Source: an uncultured Gammaproteobacteria bacterium (GTDB lineage: Bacteria; Pseudomonadota; Gammaproteobacteria; Eutrophobiales; Eutrophobiaceae). Taken from it: a DNA stretch of 64,000 nucleotides. The stretch covers positions 3,248,042 to 3,312,041 of the forward strand of contig OY282354.1 in assembly GCA_958295485.1 (NCBI GenBank). The letters are read 5' to 3'. Under the pieces are notes generated by a model. It was given only the letters and a program-made list of their open reading frames with translations, searched no databases and was not told the DNA's origin. The translations under genes and the position numbers were made by a program. Of the stretch, positions 1 through 8,678 are shown one piece after another; position 1 is the stretch's first letter; the number at the start of each line of letters is the position of its first letter.

Positions 1-2087
1 GGTATATTACCCGGCGCGTTATCAGGTAAGCTTTTCAGGATAAATCCACCCTCTACTTCCAGTATTCGTTCTTGCAGTTCACCTTTAGTGAGACTTAAAA
101 GCATTTTTTCATAGCGGTCCAGGGAGGCGATACTGTCGATTTTGATTTTTTGCAACACATCTTCATCGAAATGCTTAAATAGTTGCTCCCTTGTATTAAC
201 CATCTGGGCATTAATCTCGTGAGACAACTCGAGCTGTAGTTGTTCAAAGGCGCTATTTATCTGTTCGGGCTCTCGGCAGGTCTGATAAATATCCTTTATA
301 CGCCGTTCAAAATCCACTCCGCTCTCAATAGCGCCCAAAACTTCATCGGAGGCGCCAAATACGCCATCGAAAAGCCTGAATTTCTGGGCCAACAGCTCAT
401 AGACCCGCTTATCGGCTTCATTGGTCAGGTCAATAAAATTCAGCACGACAACATCGTGTTTTTGTCCGTACCGGTGGCAACGTCCAATTCGCTGCTCGAT
501 ACGCTGAGGGTTCCAGGGCAGGTCATAGTTGATAACCAGCGAACAGAATTGCAGGTTGACACCTTCGGCCGCAGCCTCGGTGGCGATCATGACCCGCCCA
601 TATTCCCGGAAATGCTCCACCAGCGCCGCACGGGTATCTGCGGTACGGGAACCTGTGACTTTGTCCGAACCTTGGTGACGCACCAGCCAATCCTGGTAAA
701 TCTGCTTTGCCTGACGGTCGCTGTTTGTACCGTTAAACAGTACAACGCCTTCTCCATACTCGCTTTCGCTCAATAGCTGCGCCAGGTAGTTCTGGGTCTT
801 ACAGGATTCAGTAAAAATAATGGCTTTCTCGTTTGCCTTCAGTTCCCTCAGTTTTACAAAACCAATTTTCAATGCCTCGATCAAGGCCTTACCCTTACTA
901 TTATGACGAATGTTCTCTGCAAGCTCCTTGAAACCTTTAAGTTCTTCCATTTCAGCCTTTATGGATTCACGTTCTTGTCGGGAAATAACCGATGGTTCTT
1001 CCCATTCTTCAGCGGTTTCATCCAGCGCTTCGTAGTCTGCCTGAATTTCATTGATGGCCTGCTGGTCGTCTGGCTCCTGTTCTTCCAGATTTCTCTCTAA
1101 CCTGGCGATGATCGACCCCAGCGCGCCAGCTATAGCGAAAGATGATGAGGCCAGCAGCTTCCACATGACCATTGAAATCAGTTGACGCTGGCTACCAGGC
1201 AAAGCATTGAGTACCGGCCTGCGAAGATAATCAGATACCAAGTTGTACAGGCGCTGTTCTTCGATGTCAGGTGTGAAAGTTTGCACCAGGGGAATACGTT
1301 TCGTGTAGGAAATATAGGCTTGCACCTGTTGCCTTAATGTACGTTTACACACCGGGGCAATCCTGTGCTTTAGACTGGCAAAGGAATGGATATCGTCAAT
1401 TCGGCTATATTGCATCCTGAAACTGTCAAGGTCACCGAAAATCTTTTCATCGATAATGCTGACCAACCCGTAGAGTTCCAGTAGAGAATTTTGCAAAGGC
1501 GTGGCGGTCAATAGTAGCTTGTTGACGGCTGATAGAGTTTCCTTGATCGTTTTCGCAATCTTACTGCTCTTTTTGTACACGTTACGCAACCGGTGCGCTT
1601 CGTCTATGACGGCCAAATCCCAAGGGGCCATCTGAACATCTTCAGCCTTGGTTCTGGCAAACTGGTAGGAACAGATAACCAGACCATCGCCGACATCAAA
1701 CGGATTTTTTACGCCCTCTTTTTTCGCTTTATTATAGGTAGCGGATTCAAGAATCTTTCCATCAATGCCAAATTTTTCCAATAGTTCCTGATGCCATTGT
1801 TTTCTCAGATTCGCCGGAACAATCACAAGAATTCTGCGTTTGCGTTCAGCCCATTTCTGGGCAATAACCAAACCGGCTTCGATAGTCTTACCCAAGCCTA
1901 CTTCGTCAGCAAGCAACACACCTTTTGCGAGTGGGTTTTTGAAAGCAAAGAGCGCTGCATCGACCTGATGGGGATTCAGGTCAATCTGAGCGTCCATTAT
2001 AGCGCCGGTCAATTGATCTTTATCTTCAGATGAAAGCCGACGGGTTAGTTGCCAGGCAAAATATTGTGTTTGATATGGGGTAATCAT
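1..2087 (-). CDS. SNF2/RapA-like DEAD/DEAH helicase, 3' end beyond the window
   Basis: Reading the minus strand from an ATG at 2085-2087 gives an open frame of about 695 codons that runs off the left edge, so the C-terminus is missing. Visible motifs: Walker A DEVGLGKT near residues 61-68, DEAH box VIDEAHRLRN near 160-169, TATPLQNS near 195, and a helicase C-terminal domain with ATEAAAEGVNLQ and the arginine-finger stretch RIEQRIGRCHRYGQ. These place it in the SNF2/RapA (HepA) superfamily 2 ATPases, which translocate on double-stranded DNA. The acidic, coiled middle insert and the segment after the helicase core resemble the long stand-alone SNF2 helicases that often sit beside DNA methylases in phage-defence loci; that role is inferred, since its downstream partners are outside the window. 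It is not RapA itself: the RapA N-terminal Tudor-like domains are absent. Confidence 0.85.
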   Translation of the reverse strand, partial: MITPYQTQYFAWQLTRRLSSEDKDQLTGAIMDAQIDLNPHQVDAALFAFKNPLAKGVLLADEVGLGKTIEAGLVIAQKWAERKRRILVIVPANLRKQWHQELLEKFGIDGKILESATYNKAKKEGVKNPFDVGDGLVICSYQFARTKAEDVQMAPWDLAVIDEAHRLRNVYKKSSKIAKTIKETLSAVNKLLLTATPLQNSLLELYGLVSIIDEKIFGDLDSFRMQYSRIDDIHSFASLKHRIAPVCKRTLRQQVQAYISYTKRIPLVQTFTPDIEEQRLYNLVSDYLRRPVLNALPGSQRQLISMVMWKLLASSSFAIAGALGSIIARLERNLEEQEPDDQQAINEIQADYEALDETAEEWEEPSVISRQERESIKAEMEELKGFKELAENIRHNSKGKALIEALKIGFVKLRELKANEKAIIFTESCKTQNYLAQLLSESEYGEGVVLFNGTNSDRQAKQIYQDWLVRHQGSDKVTGSRTADTRAALVEHFREYGRVMIATEAAAEGVNLQFCSLVINYDLPWNPQRIEQRIGRCHRYGQKHDVVVLNFIDLTNEADKRVYELLAQKFRLFDGVFGASDEVLGAIESGVDFERRIKDIYQTCREPEQINSAFEQLQLELSHEINAQMVNTREQLFKHFDEDVLQKIKIDSIASLDRYEKMLLSLTKGELQERILEVEGGFILKSLPDNAPGNI

Positions 2088-2130
2088 TCGTCCCTGCTTT
2101 TAACTCATAATAGACGTCTCGCCTGCAACA

Positions 2131-2216
2131 TATGATGGGGTCAGATCTTTGATTTATGATGGGTTTTTTATTAGCCTCAATGATTGATATAAAATCAAAG
2201 ATCTGACCCCATCATA
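2131..2216. repeat. Perfect 25-nt inverted repeat with 36-nt spacer
   Basis: Arms at 2131-2155 and 2192-2216 are exact reverse complements and contain GGGGTCAGATCTTTGATTT. It lies between the start of the helicase gene and the 3' end of the lipoprotein gene. Arms of this GGGGTCAGATC type are familiar around REP-associated/IS200-like Y1 transposase genes; here no transposase lies between them. It may be a non-autonomous or emptied element, and could also terminate the lipoprotein gene's upstream neighbour. Function not shown. Confidence 0.8.
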
Positions 2217-2240
2217 CCAGCGCAACGCCCGGCGGGTATA

Positions 2241-3986
2241 TCAGTCGAGGGTTGTATTGAGGGCGGCGCCAATTGCATACGCTTCCAGTCCTCCCCTTCC
2301 CTCCTTTCCCCTTCCTCCCCGGTTTGTTTGTATATACAGGACACCGTCGTGGATGAGAGGCAGGATACCCGGCAATACCAGGGACAGCAGCTTCTGCCGT
2401 GTGATGATTTGTCCATCGCGAACGCGGACGCCCAGGATAGTGTTGAGGCTGGCGACCCAGGCATAGACCTCGTTGGCAGCTCCGAATGGCGCCAGGGCGA
2501 CGCGCGTAGAACGAGGAGACCGAAAATATTGGCGTGACTCTTGGGTCGAAAAATCGGGCGCTTGCCAAAACGGTTCCAGGCGCGGTTTTCCGTTTTCCAA
2601 GACGATTTTTAACGCGACCAAGCCAGCCGGCTGCGTCTTGTCGCGTCTATAAGTTGGCACGATGACAACAGGGGTTCCATCAATTTCAGTCACTGCGGGT
2701 TGAGTGGCGGTAATCATCTCGGCCAACGATTTTTCACATTCATCTCCAGGAGCGTCACATAACCCCGCGACCTGCTCTCGGTCATAAAGCGTACCCATGC
2801 GCTCCGCATCGATGAGGTAGACGGCGCCTTCCTTGCCGGGTTGCACGTAGACTGTTGGGCCGTTCGGCACAGCTACTATCGCCGGCGCGTTTGCCCCGAA
2901 GTCATAGTCAAGTTTGTTAAGACACTCCCAAAAGGTCTTGTTATCGCAGACGCCGGACGCAGGTCGAAGTTCGTCATCGCCCGGCTGAAGACGTGGAACA
3001 AAAAGATTCACACAGGATTCAAGACAGGCCAAATCAGGGTCGCCGGGATTGAACGCTTTGCATAACTTTTCGTCACAACGCGGGTCAAATTCGAGCCCGG
3101 GACCCACGCGCACCAGCGTCTGCGCATAATCCCGACGGGCCAGGTCCAGCTGCCCGTTTCCCGTTGGCACAAGGAGATCAAAGCTGTTCCCCATAGCGTG
3201 AATTTGGGGGCCTGCAGGGGCCCAGACCCCGCCACCGCAAATGCTGCTACTAGCCCCTGACTGCCCTTCTACCGGACAATGGTCTTCCGGCGTAGTCAGC
3301 AAGACGCCCGAAATAGCCTCCCCTCCGCTTTGCCAGGCGCCCAGGTCGAGCTCAAAGACCCATCCGTGCCAGGGTTGAATATCCAGGGGATCGCCGAATG
3401 ACGCGTACACATAGCCAGGATGGTCGCCAGCGCCGACGCCATGAACAAGAGCGGCGCGGGAAAAAGCAGTGGGAGGGTTGAACGCGATCACCTCGGTCCC
3501 AACTCCGGTTTTCTCTGCATGCAGTTCAACTATCGGAAAGGTTGGATCCAACCTTCTCTGGTCCAGGTCAACGATTGCGACCCTGTGCCCAATTCGGGTT
3601 GACTCGCCTGCAAGAATTTGCTGGGCAAGCGCTATTTTGTTGCCAAATCGCACGGGCGTCGCAGTCACTTGCTGTTGGCGACCCTCCGGCGCGGGAAGAC
3701 GTATCTCAAAGATGCGTTCACCGGTCTTCGGATGCACTCCCATAATCAGACCGTTAGTCATGGTGACCAGGACAAAGGGTTCCCCCCGAGACCAGACGAG
3801 CAGGGGGGATGCCACTATCGAAGCCGGAAACAGTTGGTTTGAGCCGCCTTTCTGAGGGAAAATCCGTGTGAGTGAAGGGATTGAAACTTCGCCCCCGCTC
3901 CCATCGTCTGCCTGTCCCGGCGAGCAAGCGCAGAGGATGCAGAAACCCGCGAGTAGGAGAAACTTGCAATAACGCATTTTATCCAC
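2241..3986 (-). CDS. Cysteine-rich PQQ-propeller-like lipoprotein, function unknown
   Basis: 581 residues. The N-terminus is a lipoprotein signal peptide ending in a lipobox-like LCAC around residues 18-21, so the mature protein should be anchored to a membrane on the periplasmic side. The body has repeated beta-strand segments such as LVTMTNGLIMGVHPKTGERI and AVYLIDAERMGTLY, which are typical of PQQ-like/quinoprotein beta-propellers, but I see no enzyme signature. Ten cysteines follow the lipidated one, clustered between about residues 225 and 410 in pairs (for example RCDEKLC, ACLESC, VCDNKTFWEC), suggesting disulfides. No operon partner: the helicase is 150 bp downstream on the same strand, and the upstream side is intergenic. 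Could be an outer-membrane assembly or binding scaffold; I do not assign a function. Confidence 0.7.
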   Translation of the reverse strand: MDKMRYCKFLLLAGFCILCACSPGQADDGSGGEVSIPSLTRIFPQKGGSNQLFPASIVASPLLVWSRGEPFVLVTMTNGLIMGVHPKTGERIFEIRLPAPEGRQQQVTATPVRFGNKIALAQQILAGESTRIGHRVAIVDLDQRRLDPTFPIVELHAEKTGVGTEVIAFNPPTAFSRAALVHGVGAGDHPGYVYASFGDPLDIQPWHGWVFELDLGAWQSGGEAISGVLLTTPEDHCPVEGQSGASSSICGGGVWAPAGPQIHAMGNSFDLLVPTGNGQLDLARRDYAQTLVRVGPGLEFDPRCDEKLCKAFNPGDPDLACLESCVNLFVPRLQPGDDELRPASGVCDNKTFWECLNKLDYDFGANAPAIVAVPNGPTVYVQPGKEGAVYLIDAERMGTLYDREQVAGLCDAPGDECEKSLAEMITATQPAVTEIDGTPVVIVPTYRRDKTQPAGLVALKIVLENGKPRLEPFWQAPDFSTQESRQYFRSPRSTRVALAPFGAANEVYAWVASLNTILGVRVRDGQIITRQKLLSLVLPGILPLIHDGVLYIQTNRGGRGKEGRGGLEAYAIGAALNTTLD

Positions 3987-4176
3987 AGTACCAAAGAACG
4001 TGAGTTATTGTCCAGCAGTTCCCGCTGATAGGAAGTGTGAAGTTTGAAGGGGAAAGGGAAGGGGGAAGGATGGGCCTTGGAATGAAAAAACAGCCACCAA
4101 GGCGGGAACTGCTAAGCTAATAGAGAGTTTGGACAGCATTTTCAAGACTATTGTCATCGGCACGCCAACGGGACAT

Positions 4177-4230
4177 GAGGAAACGATAACGAAACCCGGC
4201 GCCGTGACTACAGTCCCTGAACGTCAACAC
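4177..4230 (+). pseudogene. Orphan fragment of the coiled-coil gene's N-terminal coding region
   Basis: These 54 bp match 4425-4478 inside the intact gene just downstream at roughly 87% identity, encoding the EETITKP...TVPE.QH segment. The fragment joins directly to the conserved leader block that precedes the intact gene, so a local duplication left it behind. The rest of 3987-4376 holds only a short hairpin (CCTTGG/CCAAGG near 4074-4103) and no other gene that I can see. Confidence 0.65.
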
Positions 4231-4231
4231 T

Positions 4232-4376
4232 GGGCAAGTATACGGTGGCCCTGGCCCGGCTGTAAGAAAAAGTGGTTGAATGTGTCTGTTTGTGTTAGAC
4301 TGTGTATCGTCAGCATTTGGGAATCGGGGCAGCCCGACCTACTCAATAAATATTATTCCATGGAGGTTAATCGCAT
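4232..4376 (+). repeat. Conserved leader block, copy 1 (also at 19821-19966)
   Basis: About 145 bp upstream of the first coiled-coil gene are nearly identical to 19821-19966 upstream of the second. The shared block ends in a strong ribosome binding site, GGAGG at 4362-4366, 10 nt before the ATG at 4377. Homology begins abruptly at GGGCA(A/G)GTA and continues through the whole gene to the last sense codons, so leader and gene were duplicated together as one unit of about 0.55-0.6 kb. No inverted ends or transposase are visible. Confidence 0.8.
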
Positions 4377-4772
4377 ATGGAAACGACAATGAACCCCGGC
4401 GGCATCATTGCCCGGAACGAGTCCGAGGAAACAATAACGAAACCCCGCACCGTGGCTACAGTCCCTGAACACCAACACGAGGAGCTGGTTCATCGCAGCG
4501 AATTCCGGTTGCTGCTCTGGATAGGCGCGTTTGTCGTGATTACCATTTCAGGCGGCTTCACGTTTTTATATACGGGGCTAACGGATATACGCGTTGAGAT
4601 GGCAAACCTGCGCGTTGAGATGAAACAGGAGCACGCCGATATACGCGTTACGATGGAACAGGGGCTCGCCGATATACGCGTTACAATGGAGCAGGAGCAT
4701 GCCAGTATACGTTCCGAGATCGCGGATCTGAGCGAGCGGGTCGCGCGGGTCGAAACGGTCTTGAGCAAATAG
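4377..4772 (+). CDS. Small membrane-anchored hendecad coiled-coil protein, copy 1
   Basis: 131 residues. Residues 1-40 are a hydrophilic N-terminus; one transmembrane segment follows at about 43-63 ([20 protein letters not shown]). Then comes a coiled coil of 11-residue units of the form IRV.M.QE.AD: a partial unit (IRVEMAN), three full units, then a degenerate unit and a heptad-like end ([10 protein letters not shown]). This is a membrane-tethered coiled coil of unknown role. Its paralogue at 19967-20449 is identical in most positions but has five full units and a seven-residue longer linker, so the family varies by whole repeats. The start is fixed by a GGAGG site 10 nt upstream and by conservation in both copies. 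No coupled neighbour here: fabA begins 285 bp downstream. Confidence 0.75.
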   Translation: METTMNPGGIIARNESEETITKPRTVATVPEHQHEELVHRSEFRLLLWIGAFVVITISGGFTFLYTGLTDIRVEMANLRVEMKQEHADIRVTMEQGLADIRVTMEQEHASIRSEIADLSERVARVETVLSK

Positions 4773-4999
4773 GTTTTCGAGTCACCCATTGCCGAGCGAA
4801 TTGATAAAGCCGTTGACCGGGTGGGCCGACCCTGCATATGACGTTCCAAGTTCCAAGTCAAAAGATACGGCACAGTGACAGATGCCTCATTCTACGCGGG
4901 GCGACTGGCTGATACGCTACGCGACAAGATACGGAACGTATCAACATCAAAGCCATAAATCCCATCGACTATCGTCGTATCTTGCAATGAGGAGAATTC

Positions 5000-5041
5000 A
5001 GGACACCCATATTTTCCTTCCGCCGGATTTGTGGATGTCCT
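5000..5041. repeat. Short imperfect inverted repeat upstream of fabA
   Basis: AGGACACCCA at 5000-5009 pairs with TGGATGTCCT at 5032-5041 (9 of 10 positions). It lies 16 bp before the fabA ATG and could form a hairpin in the fabA leader or be a REP-like remnant. A second small palindrome, GATACG-GAA-CGTATC, sits near 4927-4941. No regulator site could be assigned. Confidence 0.4.
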
Positions 5042-5057
5042 AAAATAAGGGGCTATT

Positions 5058-5576
5058 ATGATTAATAAGAAAAACGAGTATTCCAGGGAAGATCTGTTGG
5101 CATGTGGTCGGGGTGAGCTGTTCGGAGAGGGCAATGCCCAGTTGCCGCTACCTGATATGTTGATGGTCGACCGGATAGCTGAAATCAGTGAAAATGGCGG
5201 CTGTCACGGTAAAGGCCATATTCTGGCTGAGCTGGATATTCACCCAAAATTGTGGTTTTTTGATTGCCACTTTCAAGGCGACCCGGTAATGCCGGGCTGC
5301 CTGGGCCTCGATGCCATGTGGCAATTAGTGGGGTTTTACCTGGGTTGGACAGGCTCCCCGGGGCGCGGCCGGGCATTGGGCGCAGGTAAAATCAAGTTTA
5401 ACGGCCAAGTGACGCCTGATTGTAAACTGGTACAATATATTATCGACATAAAAAGAATCATATCCCGAAAACTGGTAGTAGGGATCGCCGATGGACACAT
5501 GCAGGTTGATGGAAAAAAAATATACTCAGCAAAGGATCTCAGGGTCGGATTATTTAAGACGACCGAGCAATTTTAA
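5058..5576 (+). CDS. fabA: 3-hydroxydecanoyl-ACP dehydratase/isomerase FabA
   Basis: 172 residues, the usual length of FabA. This cytoplasmic hot-dog-fold enzyme dehydrates 3-hydroxydecanoyl-ACP and isomerises trans-2- to cis-3-decenoyl-ACP, the branch point to unsaturated fatty acids. The signature stretch [20 protein letters not shown] at about 69-88 contains the catalytic His and the Asp on the following helix. Start is the ATG with AAGGGG about 8 nt upstream. fabB follows on the same strand 320 bp away; the two act together in the anaerobic unsaturated fatty acid pathway, although the tandem repeat between them suggests separate promoters are possible. Confidence 0.96.
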   Translation: MINKKNEYSREDLLACGRGELFGEGNAQLPLPDMLMVDRIAEISENGGCHGKGHILAELDIHPKLWFFDCHFQGDPVMPGCLGLDAMWQLVGFYLGWTGSPGRGRALGAGKIKFNGQVTPDCKLVQYIIDIKRIISRKLVVGIADGHMQVDGKKIYSAKDLRVGLFKTTEQF

Positions 5577-5582
5577 TACGCG

Positions 5583-5747
5583 GCGCAGACGTAAATCCCT
5601 GCTACAAGTCCCCGACAGAAAGATAAGTAGTTAGGGGGTTGGGGAATGCACAGACATAAATCCCTGTTACAGGTCCCCGACAGAAAGATAAGTGGTCGGG
5701 GGTTGGGGAGTGCGCAGACGTAAACCCCTGTTACAAGTCCCCGGCAG
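5583..5747 (+). repeat. Tandem repeat, about 2.6 copies of a 64-65 bp unit
   Basis: Units start at 5583, 5648 and 5712 with GCGCAGACGTAAA-like sequence and contain CAAGTCCCCGACAGAAAGAT. The array fills half of the 320-bp fabA-fabB gap. The rest of the gap, to 5899, is AT-rich and contains no other recognisable gene. Confidence 0.85.
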
Positions 5748-5899
5748 CCTTTCGGACTGGGCGTCTTGTAACTTGTAGCTTGTTGAAACATGAGACATCT
5801 CAATTTTTTTAAAATAAAAATGCTGAAAAATCAATTGCCTGGCGTCAAAGCCCGACGGGTTGCCAGCTTCATAAAATCTTGACCAGGGCGAGACAAAAT

Positions 5900-7114
5900 T
5901 TGAAACGCGTAGCTATAACCGGCCTGGGCATTAAATCCAGCATAGGGAACAATAAACAGGATGTGATTGACTCGCTGAGGTCAGCGAAATCCGGCGTAGA
6001 GCATTCACAGGAATATGCCGACCTGGGCTTCCGCTCACACGTATACGCGCCTGTCCGCCTCAACCCTGGTGAGTTAATCGACAGAAAACTGAAACGATTT
6101 ATGGGGGATGCCGCTGCATTCACCTACTTGGCGATGCAGGACGCAATCAGTGATGCAAACCTCGATGAGGGTGAAGTTTCCCATCATCGCACCGGTTTAA
6201 TCGTCGGTTCCGGTGGTTCATCCACTAAAAACATGCTTTCAGCGACGGACATATTGCGGGAAAAAGGAGCTAAAAAAGTCGGCCCGACATTGGTGCCAAG
6301 GATCATGTCAAGCACCAGCAGCGCCTGTTTAGCGGTCGCATACAAGATTAAAGGGGTCAATTACTCGATCAGCTCCGCCTGCGCCACCAGCGCGCACTGT
6401 ATAGGGAATGCTTATGAACTCATTCAGGCCGGTAAACAGGACATCATATTCGCCGGTGGAGGTGATGAGGTTCACTGGACGGACACCTTGCTGTTCGATG
6501 GCATGGGCGCGCTTTCATCCCGTTACAATGATAATCCAGCCGTCGCTTCCCGCCCGTTTGATGAAAACAGGGACGGGTTTGTCATATCAGGCGGGGGCGG
6601 GATAGTAGTTCTGGAAGAATACGAACGCGCGATAAAACGAAATGCAAAAATCTATGCAGAGATCACGGGGTACGGCGCAACCTCCGATGGGTATGACATG
6701 GTAAAACCCTCCGGTGAAGGGGCAACCCGCTGCATGAGGCTGGCGCTGTCAACGGTTGATACCCCGATTGACTATATCAACGCGCACGCAACAAGCACGC
6801 CCGCCGGGGACATAGGAGAACTCGATGCAATAAAAACCGTATTTAACGGCAGGGTCCCCAAGATAAGTTCAACGAAATCCCTATCGGGCCATGGCCTGGG
6901 AGCGGCAGGCGTAAACGAGGCGATATTTACTTTATTGATGATGACGGAAGATTTTATTTGCAAATCCGCCAACATAGAAAACCTGGACGAAAAAGCAGCT
7001 GGCCTGCCGATAGCCCTGCAACGAACTGATAATGCCTGTTTGAAAACGGTGATGTCGAACAGCTTCGGATTCGGCGGCACCAATGCTACCCTGATTTTTT
7101 CTAAAACGCGGTAA
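5900..7114 (+). CDS. fabB: 3-oxoacyl-ACP synthase I FabB
   Basis: Condensing enzyme (KAS I) that elongates cis-3-decenoyl-ACP from FabA. From the TTG at 5900 the protein starts (M)KRVAITGLG exactly where family members start, giving 404 residues (E. coli FabB 406); an in-frame TTG at 5879 would add seven residues. A GGGCGAG stretch about 10 nt upstream supports 5900. The active-site triad is visible: Cys in [10 protein letters not shown], His in [11 protein letters not shown] and His in [11 protein letters not shown], plus the C-terminal [12 protein letters not shown]. Paired with fabA upstream. The non-ATG start may lower translation. Confidence 0.95.
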   Translation: MKRVAITGLGIKSSIGNNKQDVIDSLRSAKSGVEHSQEYADLGFRSHVYAPVRLNPGELIDRKLKRFMGDAAAFTYLAMQDAISDANLDEGEVSHHRTGLIVGSGGSSTKNMLSATDILREKGAKKVGPTLVPRIMSSTSSACLAVAYKIKGVNYSISSACATSAHCIGNAYELIQAGKQDIIFAGGGDEVHWTDTLLFDGMGALSSRYNDNPAVASRPFDENRDGFVISGGGGIVVLEEYERAIKRNAKIYAEITGYGATSDGYDMVKPSGEGATRCMRLALSTVDTPIDYINAHATSTPAGDIGELDAIKTVFNGRVPKISSTKSLSGHGLGAAGVNEAIFTLLMMTEDFICKSANIENLDEKAAGLPIALQRTDNACLKTVMSNSFGFGGTNATLIFSKTR

Positions 7115-7157
7115 TCCGTCAATATTGTTTTGCCGGATAAGTAACCCGTGTCCCCGG

Positions 7158-7455
7158 ATGGCAGCATTCCGGAACAGGCATGCCACCCCCTATCCCCCTT
7201 GTCAGGGGGAATATTGCCCGCTGCCTGGTTCAGGGAGCAAGGGCGGCCAAGAGGTGAAGCAGGTCAATGCGGGCTGCCTCCAGGTTCAGGCGGTTGTCGA
7301 GCAGGATGGCAGCATTCCGGGGCAGGCATTCCACCCCCCCTATCCCCCCTATCAGGGGGAATATTGCCCGCTGCCTGGTTCAGGGAGCAAGGGCGGCCAG
7401 GGTGCGAAGCAGGTCAATGCGGGTCGCCTCCAGGTTCAAGTGGTTGTCGAGCAGG
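7158..7455. repeat. About 147-150 bp tandem duplication covering the 3' end of the TolC-like gene
   Basis: Unit 1 (7158-7304) and unit 2 (7305-7455) share GATGGCAGCATTCCGG, a C-rich palindromic block (CCCCCTAT...CAGGGGGAATATTG) and the last ~24 codons of the TolC-like gene with its stop. Unit 2 carries the real gene end; unit 1 is a downstream copy that would encode the same LEA.RIDLL...LAALAP tail but lacks the rest of a gene. Confidence 0.85.
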
Positions 7456-8678
7456 TCGAATTCGGCATCCAAGGCAGACTGCCGGGCTTCAATATGTTGC
7501 ACAAAGGTAGCGCGGCCGGCATCCAGCTTGCTCCGGGTCAGCTCCACCATCTCCTGTACGTCAATGATGGCCTCTTTGAGCTCCCGCAGGGCCATGGTCA
7601 AGCCCATCAGCAGGTCCCAATTGGACCGTATATCGATCTCAATCCGTTCGCGCTCCGCGGTTAATTCCCGCCGCGCCGTCTCCACCGACCACCTGGCGCC
7701 CCGCAGCCTGGAGCGCTTGAGCCCGCCCTCATACAATGGCATATTCAGGTTGACGCCGCCCCCAATATCGCGGGTATCGATGGGCCCCACCTTGCCCATG
7801 CTGGCGTCGACTCGCATGCTCAGGGTAGGCCAAAGCTCCGCCTTGCGGAAGGCCAACTCCCCTTCTGTAGCCTCCAGGCGCTGACGCGCCTGCGCCAGGG
7901 TCGGAGATTTGCGCTCGCCTCGCGCTAACGCATCCTCAAGGGTGGCGGGAGTCGCCACCTCCAGGGCAGCCAGGGAAGTGATCGCCAAGTCATTCCGGCC
8001 TGCTCCAGTCAGTCGCGCAAGACGCGCCTGCGCGACCCGGTAATGTGAATCGGCCCGGATACGCCCCGCCCGCACCCGGTGCAGGCGACGCAACACCTCG
8101 TACAGCTCAGTCCGGTCCAGGGTTCCGAGCGCGATACGCCGGCGCGCGCTATCTTCGAGTTCTATCAAGGACTGCTCAAAGGCGAGCTGTTGATCAAGGA
8201 TACGCGCCTGAAACAACTGTTCGGAAAAACTCTGCGCAACCTCTGCCAATACCTCTTGGCGCACCTCTCCGGCAGCGTATTCCGCTTCGGCGATCTCGGC
8301 CTCGACCTGCCGCAGACGACCTTTTACCCGCCCGAAAGTATAGAGATTCTGACTGACCTGCACTTTACTGCGGACTGAGTGGCCCTCGTAAATCGAAGTC
8401 ACGCGCGCCTGGTTGCGGTTATAGTCGTAACCGGTGCCGCCTGACACCGAGAACGTGGGCCGGCGGTTACTTTTCACCTCATCCAATCTCTCCCGCGCCC
8501 CAGCAATACGACTCTCGGCCGCCTGTACCCGCGCATCCCGCGCCAGCGCATCGCGAAACGCCTGCGTCAGAGTATAGGCGCCGGCCACTTCACCCGACAT
8601 CTCGCTGACATCACCGGCATCCTCCGCATAAATCAATGCAGACGACAGCCATAAACATACCAGAAATAAATATCTCAT
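7380..8678 (-). CDS. TolC-family outer membrane protein of a type I secretion system
   Basis: 432 residues with a signal peptide (about 1-18, ending near YAED). Two repeats of the outer membrane efflux protein family are visible: long alpha-helical stretches with YTLTQAFRDALARDARVQAAESR at the start of repeat one, and VSQNLYTFGRVKGRLRQ as the conserved strand/helix boundary; the second repeat has LNMPLYEGGLKRSRL. It should form the trimeric outer-membrane channel for the exporter genes upstream (hlyD-like 8918-10228, prtD-like 10239-11981). It is the last gene of that minus-strand cluster. Both ends have been copied locally: the 5' end toward the hlyD-like gene and the 3' end downstream. Confidence 0.92.
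   Translation of the reverse strand: MRYLFLVCLWLSSALIYAEDAGDVSEMSGEVAGAYTLTQAFRDALARDARVQAAESRIAGARERLDEVKSNRRPTFSVSGGTGYDYNRNQARVTSIYEGHSVRSKVQVSQNLYTFGRVKGRLRQVEAEIAEAEYAAGEVRQEVLAEVAQSFSEQLFQARILDQQLAFEQSLIELEDSARRRIALGTLDRTELYEVLRRLHRVRAGRIRADSHYRVAQARLARLTGAGRNDLAITSLAALEVATPATLEDALARGERKSPTLAQARQRLEATEGELAFRKAELWPTLSMRVDASMGKVGPIDTRDIGGGVNLNMPLYEGGLKRSRLRGARWSVETARRELTAERERIEIDIRSNWDLLMGLTMALRELKEAIIDVQEMVELTRSKLDAGRATFVQHIEARQSALDAEFDLLDNHLNLEATRIDLLRTLAALAP

Noticed and set aside
240..2033. Several small plus-strand frames at the left edge
   Set aside because: All are shadows of the long minus-strand SNF2 helicase frame, which shows ordered helicase motifs.
4064..4110. Repeat GATGGGCCTTGGAATGAAAA shared with 42522-42560
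   Set aside because: Similar but short and imperfect; may be a dispersed hairpin, but not enough to call a defined element.
4262..4300. -35/-10 promoter in the conserved leader (TTGAAT ... TAGACT)
   Set aside because: The spacing is 14 bp, too short for a sigma-70 promoter; no better pair was convincing.
4129..4392. 87-codon plus-strand frame ahead of the first coiled-coil gene
   Set aside because: It crosses the orphan fragment and the conserved leader and ends inside the real start; likely read-through of debris.
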